A stretch of DNA of 64,000 nt, from contig CACOPB010000003.1 of NCBI GenBank assembly GCA_902628965.1, positions 1 through 64,000 on the forward strand, read 5' to 3'. Under the pieces are notes generated by a model that searched no databases, was not told the origin of the DNA, and saw only the letters and a list, made by a program, of their open reading frames with translations. Below, in pieces: positions 41,922 through 50,169 of this stretch. Position 1 is the stretch's first letter. The number at the start of each line of letters is the position of its first letter. Both the position numbers and the translations under genes were made by a program. The stretch comes from an uncultured Pelagibacteraceae bacterium. GTDB taxonomy: Bacteria > Pseudomonadota > Alphaproteobacteria > Pelagibacterales > Pelagibacteraceae.

Positions 41922-42946
41922 ACAGATACATCGTTATCCCACTTGGATAACAGGCTTGCTCTAGTACTTTTATCTCCGTAAACTTTAAAATTGTAATCAA
42001 TTAAGTTAATTGTAGATAAATCTGGAGCATCAGGATCAGCTTTTGCTTTAGTGTTTGATGGTACTTGCAAAGATTTTCCTGAAGTGAAAACCATAGTTTG
42101 TATTGCAGGACTTAGTGCCCAGTCATAAAACTTCTTAGCTTCCTTCATATTTCTTGCACCAGCAATAATACTCATTGATCCAACTTCATAACCAGTTCCT
42201 TCAGCAGGAGATACAGTTACCACAGGTAACCCTTTTTTAGTTTGTTTAACACCATCGTGTTGGAAACAAATACCAATTAAGTTTTCACCTCTTCCAGTTG
42301 CTTTAATTGGAGCTGAACCAGATTTTGTGTAAGTATTTATATTTGCATGAAGTTTTTTCATATAATCCCAACCTTTATCTTCTCCAAAAATTTGAAGAAT
42401 TGTAGCTAAAGTTGTGTATGCAGTTCCTGATGAATTAGGATTTGCTACCTGGATTTCACCTTTATAAATAGGTTTTGTTAAGTCCATCCATGATTTTGGA
42501 GCTGGAAGACCTTTTTTTGCTAAAAGATCTTTATTATATCCAAAACCTAATGCACCAACATAAATCCCTACTGATTTATAATCAGCATTTTTTGCTTGGT
42601 TTTGCGCTGCAGGTAATAAATCATCAAAATGTTTTGATTTATATTTTTCTGTTAAATTTTCTTGTGCAGCTGTTAAGTGTGGATCACCTGTTCCACCAAA
42701 CCAAACATCTCCCTTTGGATTAGATCCCTCTGCTTTAATTTTAGCAAAAGTTTCACCACTACTTGCTCTTGTCATCGCAACTTTTGTGCCTGTTTCTTTT
42801 TCATAAGCTTGTTCAAGCATTTCACAAACATCGATTTCTACACTGCAATATAAAGTTAATTTTGCAGCAGAAGCTTTGTTTGTAAGACCAAACAATGTAA
42901 TTGAAAAAAGAAGGACAATAGATGCTATCTTAATAAGATTTTTCAT
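41909..42946 (-). CDS. ABC transporter periplasmic binding protein, iron(III)/AfuA type
   Basis: This 345-residue protein has a signal peptide (about residues 1-27, cut at ASA-A) and the type of fold shared by FbpA, AfuA and phosphonate-binding proteins. KLTLYCSVEIDVCEMLEQ at the start is followed by SSGETFAKIKAE and GDVWFGGTGDPH near 78-89. The adjacent Tyr pair typical of iron-binding FbpA is not seen near the expected place. An organic anion such as a phosphorylated or sulfonated C3 compound is therefore a real alternative to ferric iron. Linkage to an HpsN-like dehydrogenase and phosphate acetyltransferase favours the sulfonate reading (inference). Confidence 0.85.
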   Translation of the reverse strand: MKNLIKIASIVLLFSITLFGLTNKASAAKLTLYCSVEIDVCEMLEQAYEKETGTKVAMTRASSGETFAKIKAEGSNPKGDVWFGGTGDPHLTAAQENLTEKYKSKHFDDLLPAAQNQAKNADYKSVGIYVGALGFGYNKDLLAKKGLPAPKSWMDLTKPIYKGEIQVANPNSSGTAYTTLATILQIFGEDKGWDYMKKLHANINTYTKSGSAPIKATGRGENLIGICFQHDGVKQTKKGLPVVTVSPAEGTGYEVGSMSIIAGARNMKEAKKFYDWALSPAIQTMVFTSGKSLQVPSNTKAKADPDAPDLSTINLIDYNFKVYGDKSTRASLLSKWDNDVSVIPR

Positions 42947-43090
42947 TATTTCCTCTCTAGGTTTATATTTATTCTAAAAAACTTATTATGAAATACAGGA
43001 AAATGTTACTCTTTTATTTAGATATTCACTTATAGGTTTAAAATTTATTTATCTTATTAAATGATGTATAGTTATTTAATTCTTTCTTGA

Positions 43091-43110
43091 GGGGGAGGGA
43101 GAAAAATTTG
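43091..43110 (+). promoter_or_regulatory. Strong ribosome-binding site deciding a TTG start
   Basis: The purine run GGGGGAGGGAG at about 43091-43101 lies 7 bases upstream of TTG at 43108. It makes that codon the start of the BASS transporter and rules out the earlier in-frame TTG at 43087. Confidence 0.75.
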
Positions 43111-43959
43111 GAAATAGTAACAAAAATTGCACCGATCATATTGGCTCTTATAATGCTAGGCTTGGGCCTGGGATTAAAGCTAGAAGATTTTACAAGAATA
43201 TTTAAAGCACCAAAAGATTTTATTGTTGGCTTTATTTCTCAATTAATAATTCTTCCAATAGTCGCATACATATTAATTTTAATTTTTAAAACACCGCCAG
43301 AAATAGCAATAGGGGTTATGATCATAGCTGCAGCCCCAGGTGGAGTAACTTCTAATATTATGACAAAATTTGCGGATGGAGATGTTGCATTATCCATATC
43401 TTTGACTGCTATAATTAGTTTATTAAGTATAATTACGGTTCCGTTGATAATTTTTACGTCTGCAGATTATCTTGGAATAACAGAAATTTCACAAAATATT
43501 TCAATTACAGGAATAGCGCTAAAAATGTTTTTAGTTGTAACGGTACCTGTAATTTTAGGAATGATCATCAGAAAATTTGCTGAAAATTTTATAGATTCTA
43601 AAGTTGGAATATTTAATAAACTTAACATTGTATTATTTGTAATTTTCTTTTTTGCAGCGTTTTACGAAGAGAAAGAAAATTTAATAAGCTTTATAATGCA
43701 AGCTGGTTTAATTACTTTAACATTAAATGTATCAATGATGTTTATTGCGTACTACATCGCAAAAGCTTTTACCTCAGGAATTAAACAAATGAGGTGTATA
43801 GCCTTAGAATGTGGATTACAAAATGGTACTTTAGCTATATTTGTTTCTACACAAATATTTGGCACTGATATATTATACGCAATACCAACAGCTGCTTATG
43901 CACTAATCATGTACATAACAGGATTTATTTTTATTGCTATTTTAAGAAAGTCTAATTAA
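43108..43959 (+). CDS. Bile acid:sodium symporter (BASS) family transporter
   Basis: This 283-residue membrane protein has about nine to ten helices and BASS-family signatures. These are ALIMLGLGLGLKLEDF near the start, the AAPGGVTSNIMTKFADGD segment near 79-96 with the polar residues of the Na+/substrate crossover, and ALECGLQNGTLAIF near 231-244. The family carries organic anions, including pantoate, pyruvate and sulfonated compounds, with sodium. The start is TTG at 43108. The gene is divergent from the AfuA-type binding protein, and its last 4 bases overlap the HTH regulator gene. A link to sulfonate transport is inference. Confidence 0.88.
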   Translation: MEIVTKIAPIILALIMLGLGLGLKLEDFTRIFKAPKDFIVGFISQLIILPIVAYILILIFKTPPEIAIGVMIIAAAPGGVTSNIMTKFADGDVALSISLTAIISLLSIITVPLIIFTSADYLGITEISQNISITGIALKMFLVVTVPVILGMIIRKFAENFIDSKVGIFNKLNIVLFVIFFFAAFYEEKENLISFIMQAGLITLTLNVSMMFIAYYIAKAFTSGIKQMRCIALECGLQNGTLAIFVSTQIFGTDILYAIPTAAYALIMYITGFIFIAILRKSN

Positions 43960-44924
43960 GAATTTATTATTCTTATATGATTAAAAACTTTATAGATAAA
44001 ATGGCTTAAGCTAATCATATTTTTATTAACCATTCCCTTAGTTGTTATAAAAGCACTATCTTTAGCATTAAATGTAATTAATTTTTTTTTATTTATATGA
44101 AGATATTTTTTATCAATTAGATATTTTAGTTTTCTAACAACAGTAGGTCTTGGGATACCAGTTATCTCAGAAATCGACATGGCATTTACTCCTCTACTAT
44201 CAGAACCCATAAGCTGTTTATGGTATGAACGTATATTTTTTCTTGGTAGAAAGTCTTTATTTTTTACTGCGTTTATTATTACAACCATACCAATACCCAA
44301 GGTTTCTAAATCTTTTATCTCTTCTCTCCATCTATTCATATAAATAAACCAAAATTTATTAAACTGATACATGCAGTAGGAAAAATTTTCTTTGATGGCT
44401 GAAATTATTTCTTTAATAGAATAAACTTCATTTACTAGTTTTTCTTTTTTTAAAATTTTACTAAATTCATGTAATATAGTTGCAACCTCTGTAAGAGTTT
44501 CGACCGCTTTAGATGAGTAAAAGGTATCTCTCACAACAAGAATTTTCTTACCATTTCTTATAATTACTTTTTGTTTTTCTAATTCTAAAACTTTTCTTCT
44601 AATACTTTCTTTTGGAACTCCTAGATCTTTGGAGATGTCTGAAATATTAATTTTATCAATTTCAATTGATTTTTTTTCGTAAAATGTTTCGTAATCAATT
44701 TTTATGCCATTTTGCCTAAAATATATAAGGTTTTGATGTATTAAATATATAATGATTACGAACTTATCTATGTCTTTCCAATGATCATAGGCTCTTACAA
44801 ACCAATTACTTGTTAAAGTAAAATAACTGGGTGCTAGTGCGGCAAAGTTATCTTGAATTACTTTGTTAATTACTTTCTCATCAATATGGTCGGATATACT
44901 AGGTAAAGTGTTCATACTGTTCAA
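43956..44924 (-). CDS. Transcription regulator with two tandem winged-HTH units
   Basis: This 322-residue protein is built from two similar halves. Each has a Trp/Phe-rich helical part (WFVRAYDHWKD near 41-51; FWFIYMNRWRE near 191-201) followed by a helix-turn-helix (ISDISKDLGVPKESIRRKVLELE near 94-116; ISEITGIPRPTVVRKLKYLIDKK near 251-273). The duplication is internal, so one chain could bind DNA as a pseudo-dimer. The family is not recognised. It may control the neighbouring BASS transporter, AfuABC importer or tau genes (inference). It overlaps the BASS gene by 4 bases. Confidence 0.72.
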   Translation of the reverse strand: MNSMNTLPSISDHIDEKVINKVIQDNFAALAPSYFTLTSNWFVRAYDHWKDIDKFVIIIYLIHQNLIYFRQNGIKIDYETFYEKKSIEIDKINISDISKDLGVPKESIRRKVLELEKQKVIIRNGKKILVVRDTFYSSKAVETLTEVATILHEFSKILKKEKLVNEVYSIKEIISAIKENFSYCMYQFNKFWFIYMNRWREEIKDLETLGIGMVVIINAVKNKDFLPRKNIRSYHKQLMGSDSRGVNAMSISEITGIPRPTVVRKLKYLIDKKYLHINKKKLITFNAKDSAFITTKGMVNKNMISLSHFIYKVFNHIRIINS

Positions 44925-45018
44925 GAAAACCCAATATGAACAATATTAAAGAATGAGTCAACCCATTTTGGACAATCCGTGTATTCAAATACAAACAAAT
45001 ACATGATTATTTATAATA

Positions 45019-45216
45019 ATGAGTACAGAAAGCTTAAATAGAACATCCGAGATTGTAGAGACCCCCTCTCAATATGTCGAAACTCCAAAAAGAGTTAACG
45101 TGGATGTTCTTAAGCAAAGACTTCTAGAAGAAAAGAAGAAAGAAAAAGTTAAACGAACAATAATTTTATCATCTGTTATCGTTTCTTTGGGTGCTCTAAC
45201 GATGTTAACTTATTAA
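45019..45216 (+). CDS. Small tail-anchored membrane protein
   Basis: This 65-residue protein has a polar N-terminal part (SETVETP-like, residues 1-25), a charged helix (NVDVLKQRLLEEKKKEK near 27-44) and one C-terminal membrane helix (TIILSSVIVSLGALTML). No signal peptide is present, so it should be tail-anchored with the N-terminus in the cytoplasm. It resembles the protein at 56213-56422 in architecture and in the NVxxL...R motif before the helix. The last 12 bases overlap the convergent dehydrogenase gene. Function is unknown. Confidence 0.65.
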   Translation: MSTESLNRTSEIVETPSQYVETPKRVNVDVLKQRLLEEKKKEKVKRTIILSSVIVSLGALTMLTY

Positions 45217-46209
45217 GTTTTCCAAATCTTTCTTAATTATATCCGGTATAGAAATTTCTTTTTTTGAGTTATTTTTATACCGGTTGAATTTATTTTGGCC
45301 TGGATACATTATTTCTTTAACCCCTTTAATTTTAGGAAGTTTTTTTATTGTTTTAATATTATCTTTAATTCGTTGGTTATAATTTTTCTGAAATAAATTT
45401 GCTTTAAAAGTAATAAATAAATGTCCGATATTTTGTGGACCTGAAAAATCATCAAATGGATCTTTAACTCTTCCTGCATGATTCCCTCCAGTTAAAACTC
45501 CACTTAAAATATCTACCATCCAAGCAAGTCCTGAGCCTCTGAAACCTGCAATTGGTAATTGAACACCTTCTAATGCTTTTTTTGCATTGGTAGTTGGTTT
45601 ACCAAATTTATCTAAAGCAACTCCTGCAGGAATAGATAGATTGTTTCTTGCTGCAACTCTAATTTTTCCTCTATTAATTATTGAGATTGATGTATCTAAA
45701 ATAAATGGAATTTTAGAACCAGTAGGGGATCCAAAACAAATTGGATTTGTTCCAAATAAAGTTTTTAAAGCACCGTGTGGAGCAACTGCAGGAGGGGCAT
45801 TTGTATAGATCATTGTAATTAAATTTTTTTTTACAGCTTGTTCAGCGTAATAACCTGATAAACCATAGTGACCACTATTTTTAACAGCGACCATTCCTAT
45901 CCCAGTTTTTTTGGAATGTTTAATTGCAGTTTTAATTCCTAGATCAGCAGCAACAAATCCAATACTATTATTTGCATCAATGAGAGAAATAGACGACGAA
46001 ATTTTTTTAATTTTTATCTTTGGTTTTGGATTAATTACTTTTTTAGAAATTCGATCACAGTACATTTTAAGTCTTGATAAACCATGTCCATAAGCACCAA
46101 CTAATTCTGCATTAATTAATGCATCAGCAGAAATTAATGCATGATCTTTACTTAGACCGAATTTTTGAAATATTTTAATGACTTTTTTTTTTAAAACTGG
46201 GGTCTTCAT
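45205..46209 (-). CDS. Malate/L-lactate/sulfolactate dehydrogenase (LdhD/ComC-type) family protein
   Basis: This 334-residue protein has the family pattern GAYGHGLSRL near 34-43, the catalytic-region GHYGLSGYYAEQA near 112-124 and HGALKTLFGTNPICFG near 143-158. The family includes (R)-sulfolactate dehydrogenase (ComC/SlcC) and related NAD(P)-dependent 2-hydroxyacid dehydrogenases. Its position beside the tau importer and near the HpsN-like gene would fit sulfolactate-sulfopyruvate conversion, but malate or ureidoglycolate use cannot be excluded. It follows the TauC-type permease gene divergently in sense but on the same strand, 16 bases downstream of it. Confidence 0.8.
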   Translation of the reverse strand: MKTPVLKKKVIKIFQKFGLSKDHALISADALINAELVGAYGHGLSRLKMYCDRISKKVINPKPKIKIKKISSSISLIDANNSIGFVAADLGIKTAIKHSKKTGIGMVAVKNSGHYGLSGYYAEQAVKKNLITMIYTNAPPAVAPHGALKTLFGTNPICFGSPTGSKIPFILDTSISIINRGKIRVAARNNLSIPAGVALDKFGKPTTNAKKALEGVQLPIAGFRGSGLAWMVDILSGVLTGGNHAGRVKDPFDDFSGPQNIGHLFITFKANLFQKNYNQRIKDNIKTIKKLPKIKGVKEIMYPGQNKFNRYKNNSKKEISIPDIIKKDLENLIS

Positions 46210-46225
46210 TTCATCCCCTTAACAT

Positions 46226-48151
46226 TTATCCTTTTCCACGCCAAGGAATAGTTTTATCTATTATTTTTCTTAAAGATATATCAAATAAAAGACCCAGCAT
46301 ACCCATGATAAAAATTGTTATCCAAATAACTTCATATTGAAAGTATTTTTTTGCAACGTTTTCAACAAAACCAATACCCGTTGTACCTGCTAAAAACTCT
46401 GCAGCAACAAGTGTTCCCCAACACATACCAACAGCAACTCTAATTCCTGTAAGAATTTCAGGAAGTGAATTAGGGAAAATTACATATCTTAAAATTTGTT
46501 TTTTAGTAGCTCCTAAGGAGTGTGCAGCATGTATTTTTGAAAGCTGTGTTCCTGATGCACCAGCTCTTGCAGAAATAATCATAATTGAAAGTGAGACCAT
46601 GAATAATAAAAATATTTTACCCGTATTATCAATTCCAAGAACTGAAATAATCAATGGCGCCCAAGCTAGTGGTGGAACAGGTCTGTATAATTCGATTAAA
46701 GGATCAAAGAAGCCTTTAGCAAATCGATTTAGACCCATAAACAAACCTAATGGCACCCCAATAAGAATTCCAAAAACTAAACCTAAAAAAACCCTTAAGA
46801 ACGAGTCCCATATGTGTCCATATGGAACAGGCACTTTAAATAATTTAAAGTCACCAGTAACAACTTTTAAAACGTTACTTTTGAAGTTTTCTTTTACAAT
46901 TCCATCTTTTGAATGCACTGGATATTCACCAGGCAACATATCTGCAATCCAATCAGGTAAAATAAATCCGATCATTTTACTTACATCAACCATCTCAATC
47001 CATAAAAGAGGAATATTTTTGTATCCAACACTTGGTTTAGACATCAATACAAACTTATTAAATGTATCTGATGGTTTAGGTAACCATCTACCTGAGCCTT
47101 GTTCAGAACATGTTGGTCCACTCGCTACAATTGTTCCTGCTGGAAATAGAAGAATATCAATTAATCTTAATCCACCTTGCTCTTTATTTTGTAATTCGTC
47201 AAACTCTATTATTGCTGCTTGCATTTCATTTAATGCATTAGGAGGATAGATGCTTGCAAACTCTATTCTTCTTGCAATTTTAACAATATTTTTTGCATAG
47301 TCAGATGCTATTTCTTCACTATCATCTAATCCTTTTCTGTAAGCTTTAATATCATCTTTAAGTTGTTTGATTGAGCTTTTGAACTGTGGGTTATGGTTTT
47401 TTAATTTAAAAAATTTGTCGTCAATTTTTTTTAGTTCTGCTGCAGCTGCATGAAATTTTAGACCTTTATTCGTTTGAGGTGCAGTCGGTATTTCTATGGT
47501 GTTTTCTATGGAACCACTGCCGGAATCTATTGTTGTTATCCCCCAACCACCTTGTTCATTAATAAGTTTTTGTCTTTCATTTTTTTCAGCATCTGTTTCG
47601 AAAGGATAATCTTTCTTTTGGAAATTTAAACTTAGAAGTTTTATTTCCTCTGTCATTTCTTTAATTTTAATTTTAGTTTCCATTTCCATTAGCTTTTCAC
47701 TAGTTAAAAATGGAATTAATTTAGATGTTCTATCAATATAGCTTACGAGGATTGTTTTTTGTTGATCATTTAAATCTGAAGATCTATTTATTTCATTAGC
47801 AATTTTTTTAAGGTTTTTATTTTCAATTTTAATAATCGATGTACTTTTGAATTCTCTTTCTTCAATAGGGAATTGGTACTTTAAACCTAACAACGACTCA
47901 TTAATTTTAGCAACTTGACACAATTCATTCGCTGATTTTGGATAAAATCCTTTTGCGATGTCCCACGAATAATAAAGCCACAACATCAGAATTGCACTAG
48001 TTCCAACTATTACCCAGTGTGTTCCACCTTTTGCTCTTTCTGGATTACCAAAGACTGCATCAACTTTTTCAGTTCTAATTAATCTTCTTCCATAAAGAAT
48101 ACATCCTATTACAGCTACAAATATTAAGATGGTTATAAATTGGGTTAACAT
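46226..48151 (-). CDS. tauC: Taurine-type ABC transporter permease with 400-residue N-terminal extension
   Basis: The 641-residue protein is more than twice the usual 250-280-residue TauC. Only the C-terminal part (about 435-640) is the permease core, with the EAA loop KIHAAHSLGATKKQILRYV near 548-566 and MCWGTLVAAEFLAGTTGIGF near 590-609. The N-terminal 400 residues contain two helices (about 4-21 and 46-66), then a long charged, helical, partly coiled-coil soluble region. The soluble part should face the periplasm. It is 1 base from tauB in the same operon. Identification as taurine permease rests on neighbours. Confidence 0.85.
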   Translation of the reverse strand: MLTQFITILIFVAVIGCILYGRRLIRTEKVDAVFGNPERAKGGTHWVIVGTSAILMLWLYYSWDIAKGFYPKSANELCQVAKINESLLGLKYQFPIEEREFKSTSIIKIENKNLKKIANEINRSSDLNDQQKTILVSYIDRTSKLIPFLTSEKLMEMETKIKIKEMTEEIKLLSLNFQKKDYPFETDAEKNERQKLINEQGGWGITTIDSGSGSIENTIEIPTAPQTNKGLKFHAAAAELKKIDDKFFKLKNHNPQFKSSIKQLKDDIKAYRKGLDDSEEIASDYAKNIVKIARRIEFASIYPPNALNEMQAAIIEFDELQNKEQGGLRLIDILLFPAGTIVASGPTCSEQGSGRWLPKPSDTFNKFVLMSKPSVGYKNIPLLWIEMVDVSKMIGFILPDWIADMLPGEYPVHSKDGIVKENFKSNVLKVVTGDFKLFKVPVPYGHIWDSFLRVFLGLVFGILIGVPLGLFMGLNRFAKGFFDPLIELYRPVPPLAWAPLIISVLGIDNTGKIFLLFMVSLSIMIISARAGASGTQLSKIHAAHSLGATKKQILRYVIFPNSLPEILTGIRVAVGMCWGTLVAAEFLAGTTGIGFVENVAKKYFQYEVIWITIFIMGMLGLLFDISLRKIIDKTIPWRGKG

Positions 48152-48949
48152 TTAATTTTCTTTACCCATAATTTCTTCTTCCATGTTCCAAATCATGGAT
48201 AAAATTTCTTCTCTTGTAGATGAAAATTCTTTATTTCTTTTTATTTCTCTTAAGTCTTGTGTAAGGCCCATTTCTGCAAATGGAAGGTTATACTCCTTAT
48301 GTATACGACCTGGTCTTGGTGCCATTACATATAATCTTTCTCCAAGTAATAATGCCTCTTCAACAGAGTGTGTAATTAAGATAATTGTTTTTCCAGTCTC
48401 CTTCCAAATCTTTAAAACTAAAGACTGCATTTTTTCTCTTGTTAAAGCATCTAATGCACCTAATGGCTCATCCATTAAAATTAAGTCAGGATCGTTTATT
48501 AAACATCTTGCAAGGGCAACTCTTTGCTGCATACCACCAGATAATTGATATGTAGGCGTATTACCAAAACCTTTAAGCCCAACGATATCCAACCATTCAT
48601 CAACTTTTTTTGCTGTAACTTCAGGATCTTCTTTTTTCATTCTAAGTCCAAAATTTACATTTTCAGCGACTGTCAACCATTCAAACAAAGCACCTTGTTG
48701 AAATACCATACCTCTTTCAACGCCAGGTCCATCAATTTCATTATTATTTAGAGTAATTTTTCCTGATGTTGGTCTTAAAAATCCAGCAGTAATATTAAGT
48801 AAAGTTGTTTTTCCACAGCCAGAGGGACCAAGTACTGTAAGCAATTCTCCTTTTTTAAGAGTAAAACTAACATCTTTTAGTGCATGAACGGTTTCCCCTT
48901 TTGGAGTTTTAAAGATCATATTTAAATTTTGAGAAACTAGATCGCTCAT
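48152..48949 (-). CDS. tauB: Taurine/nitrate/sulfonate-type ABC transporter ATPase
   Basis: This 265-residue ATPase of the TauB/SsuB/NrtD type has Walker A GPSGCGKTT near 40-48, the Q-loop in VFQQGALFEWLTV, the signature LSGGMQQRVALARC, Walker B LILMDEPLGALD and the switch ITHSVEEA. It is encoded between the binding protein (separated by a hairpin and 84 bases) and the long permease (next base after the stop). It energises uptake of a sulfonate, probably taurine. Confidence 0.92.
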   Translation of the reverse strand: MSDLVSQNLNMIFKTPKGETVHALKDVSFTLKKGELLTVLGPSGCGKTTLLNITAGFLRPTSGKITLNNNEIDGPGVERGMVFQQGALFEWLTVAENVNFGLRMKKEDPEVTAKKVDEWLDIVGLKGFGNTPTYQLSGGMQQRVALARCLINDPDLILMDEPLGALDALTREKMQSLVLKIWKETGKTIILITHSVEEALLLGERLYVMAPRPGRIHKEYNLPFAEMGLTQDLREIKRNKEFSSTREEILSMIWNMEEEIMGKEN

Positions 48950-48979
48950 AAATTCTTTATATTAGAAATTTTGTAAAAA

Positions 48980-49011
48980 AAATAGGCACCAATTATTAAA
49001 TCAGTGCCTAT
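48980..49011 (-). terminator. Terminator-like hairpin between tauA and tauB
   Basis: AATAGGCAC (48980-48988) and GTGCCTATT (49003-49011) form a perfect stem. On the minus strand the stem is followed by TTTTTTT (complement of the A run at about 48974-48980). It sits after the tauA stop and before the tauB start, so transcription of tauB-tauC depends on read-through. Confidence 0.75.
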
Positions 49012-49033
49012 TTAAAATTTTAAACCCTTAAAA

Positions 49034-49975
49034 TTATAAAGGTAAGAAACTTGTATCTACGTTTCCACCTGGAGTTCCCATTCCTTTTAAGAATGCATCT
49101 AAGTTTCCACTAGTCATAGATTGTTTAGTTTCTTCTGGAGTTAAGAATTTAAATCCACTTAAAGTATCTTTCATATCTGAAACTTTCATTTCTGAAGCTT
49201 TAGACATTGCGTTCAAGTCAGCTTTACCAGCTTTGTATCTAGCATTAGCCTCATGAGTTACTTCTATGAAAGTTCTCAACATACCTGGGTTTTCTTTCAT
49301 GAATTTATCTGTAACAGATGTTATATCTATACCCAAGATACCAGCTGCTCTAGCTTCATCTACAGTTAAAAGTCTTGATCCAACTGCAGTTGCTGCTTTG
49401 ATAGAATTACCACCAAATAAACACGCCATTACAACGTCGCCACTTACTAATGCAGCAGCACCTTCTTCTGGGTCCATTTGAATAATATCCATTTTACCCC
49501 TGTCAGCCCCAACAACTTTCATACTTTCATCAAAAACGTATTCAGCCATTGTTCCTAATGGAACAGCAACCTTTTTACCTTCTAACTCAGTAGCGTTTGC
49601 TTTTGTAATTCCAGAAGCGTTAGATGTAACACATGTAGTTCCACCCATTCCGTATTCCATAGCAATATCAACTAATTTGATAGGTGCATTTGATTTTACA
49701 GCATTGATAAAAGGTACTAATCCTTGAGAGTAAGAAATATCAATATCTCCTGCTAACATTGCATCAGTCATAGCTCCACCATTAGTGAAGTTAGTCCATT
49801 TAACTGGTACACCAAGAGCTTTAGCAAAATTTTTTTTCTGCATGTCCTCTAAATTTGGGCTTGGCCATTCTAGAAAGTATGCAACTCTAACCTCATTAGC
49901 AGCTGAATTAGCAACTGAAATTGATAGGTTAAGTGCAAAAATAGATCCTAGAATAAAACTTAATATTTTTTTCAT
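49034..49975 (-). CDS. tauA: Taurine ABC transporter periplasmic binding protein
   Basis: This 313-residue protein has a signal peptide (about residues 1-25, cut at ANS-A) and the TauA/SsuA-type fold. The sequence runs VRVAYFLEWPSPNLE, then KWTNFTNGGAMTDAMLAGDIDISYSQG near 60-86, then KKVAVPLGTMAEYVFDES near 134-151. The start has a good GGGG ribosome-binding site. It is the first gene of the tauABC operon and is divergent from an omega-aminotransferase gene. This order (transporter, Tpa-like, Ald) is known in taurine-using Alphaproteobacteria. Taurine is the expected ligand but related omega-amino acids are possible. Confidence 0.88.
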   Translation of the reverse strand: MKKILSFILGSIFALNLSISVANSAANEVRVAYFLEWPSPNLEDMQKKNFAKALGVPVKWTNFTNGGAMTDAMLAGDIDISYSQGLVPFINAVKSNAPIKLVDIAMEYGMGGTTCVTSNASGITKANATELEGKKVAVPLGTMAEYVFDESMKVVGADRGKMDIIQMDPEEGAAALVSGDVVMACLFGGNSIKAATAVGSRLLTVDEARAAGILGIDITSVTDKFMKENPGMLRTFIEVTHEANARYKAGKADLNAMSKASEMKVSDMKDTLSGFKFLTPEETKQSMTSGNLDAFLKGMGTPGGNVDTSFLPL

Positions 49976-50106
49976 TTATTCCCCTATGTTTAATTAATTA
50001 AATTAACGATATTTAAATTCAAATTGACCCTGAAGTAAAACAAAAAAAGAAAGTGATACAATCTTTGGTTGTGTCAATTATGTGGTAGTTAATCTATTCA
50101 TTTTAG

Positions 50107-50123
50107 TCTAAAGAGGCCTTAGA
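50107..50123. promoter_or_regulatory. Short inverted repeat in the tauA/tpa divergent region
   Basis: TCTAA (50107-50111) and TTAGA (50119-50123) flank AGAGGCC in the 194-base gap between the two divergent starts. It could be an operator for a taurine regulator; no regulator gene of the TauR type is next to it. Weak evidence. Confidence 0.2.
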
Positions 50124-50169
50124 GTTAAAGTTATAAAACAATTAAAATTATATTTATAGAAAGAAATTT

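Noticed and set aside
46599..47249. A 216-codon open frame on the plus strand inside tauC
   Set aside because: It lies fully antisense to a well-supported permease, has no ribosome-binding site or recognisable domain, and such frames arise from the AT-rich codon pattern.
48183..48751. Two plus-strand frames inside tauB
   Set aside because: Both are antisense to an ATPase with all motifs intact.
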